Origin: an uncultured Lachnospiraceae bacterium | GTDB lineage: Bacteria; Bacillota; Clostridia; Lachnospirales; Lachnospiraceae | NCBI GenBank assembly: GCA_910587155.1 | Contig: CAJULA010000053.1 | Location: 1 to 6,298, forward strand | Reading direction: 5' to 3' | DNA length: 6,298 nucleotides | Shown: piece after piece, positions 6,264 to 6,298 of the stretch | Layout of the letters: each line of letters begins with the position of its first letter | How positions within the stretch are numbered: the stretch's first letter is position 1 | Notes under the pieces: model-generated | What the model was told of the DNA's origin: nothing | Databases searched by the model: none | Seen by the model: the letters and a program-made list of their open reading frames with translations, nothing else | Program-made: the position numbers and the translations under genes

Positions 6264-6298
6264 GGAGGTGACTTTACATTATTTTTCACTTTACATTA
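6264..6298 (-). repeat. Right 35-bp terminal inverted repeat
   Basis: An exact reverse complement of 2822-2856, with the same two 11-bp direct motifs (their ACATTA cores lie at 6276-6281 and 6293-6298 on the plus strand). It ends at the last base of the window, so any extension outward is unseen. On the plus strand its inner edge, with two adjacent bases, reads AAGGAGGTGA (6262-6271), a complete Shine-Dalgarno sequence pointing out of the element. Confidence 0.95.

Larger units (their letters stand above)
2822..6298 (-). mobile_element. Recombinase-in-trio (RIT) element
   Basis: A 3,477-bp unit bounded by perfect 35-bp inverted repeats and carrying only three overlapping tyrosine recombinase genes, all on the minus strand. 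Three unlike tyrosine recombinases in tandem, overlapping at start and stop codons and flanked by inverted repeats, define the published RIT class. The gene order, by protein size, is 405, 335 then 347 residues. No cargo gene is present. The inserted DNA is visibly more GC-rich than the interrupted cluster, which suggests a different source. The right end coincides with the window end, so the outer limit there is a minimum. The left edge could lie near 2790, where methyltransferase similarity stops, rather than at 2822. Confidence 0.88.

Noticed and set aside
1..6298. CRISPR array, tRNA, rRNA, riboswitch or origin
   Set aside because: I saw no regularly spaced repeat array, tRNA cloverleaf, rRNA segment or iteron cluster on either strand. 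The only repeats are at the element ends.

Overview
The window joins two kinds of mobile DNA. Bases 1-2798 look like cargo of a conjugative or similar accessory element from a low-to-moderate GC Firmicute, probably a gut clostridium. This is inferred from strong GGAGG ribosome sites, a DUF4314 protein, ArdA-like antirestriction modules and a 5-methylcytosine methyltransferase in a tight plus-strand cluster. Bases 2822-6298 are a separate, visibly more GC-rich insertion on the other strand.

Plus-strand region: the possible tail of an upstream gene (to 107) is followed by a 485-residue acidic protein with ArdA-like modules (129-1586), a 137-residue related protein (1607-2020), a DUF4314 protein (2067-2318) and the N-terminal part of a DNA cytosine-5 methyltransferase (2343-2798). 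These genes fit a module that protects incoming DNA from host restriction. Three neighbours end in the same short tail, E-(P/Q)-(T/I)-M-...-M. The methyltransferase keeps motifs I, IV and VI but stops just before its QRxR motif, target-recognition region and C-terminal motifs.

Minus-strand region: three different tyrosine recombinases (6155-4938, 4941-3934, 3959-2916) form an overlapping operon with no cargo gene. Each keeps the full R, K, HxxR, H, Y catalytic set. They lie between perfect 35-bp inverted repeats (2822-2856 and 6264-6298). This is the architecture of a 'recombinase in trio' (RIT) element, here inserted in or next to the methyltransferase gene.

The most unusual structure is at the element ends. 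Each 35-bp repeat holds two direct copies of an 11-bp motif 17 bp apart. On the left, outside the repeat, further copies of the same TAATGT half-site form two overlapping inverted pairs, which look like tyrosine-recombinase core sites. The window stops exactly at the last base of the right repeat, so the right junction, any target duplication and the rest of the methyltransferase cannot be seen.
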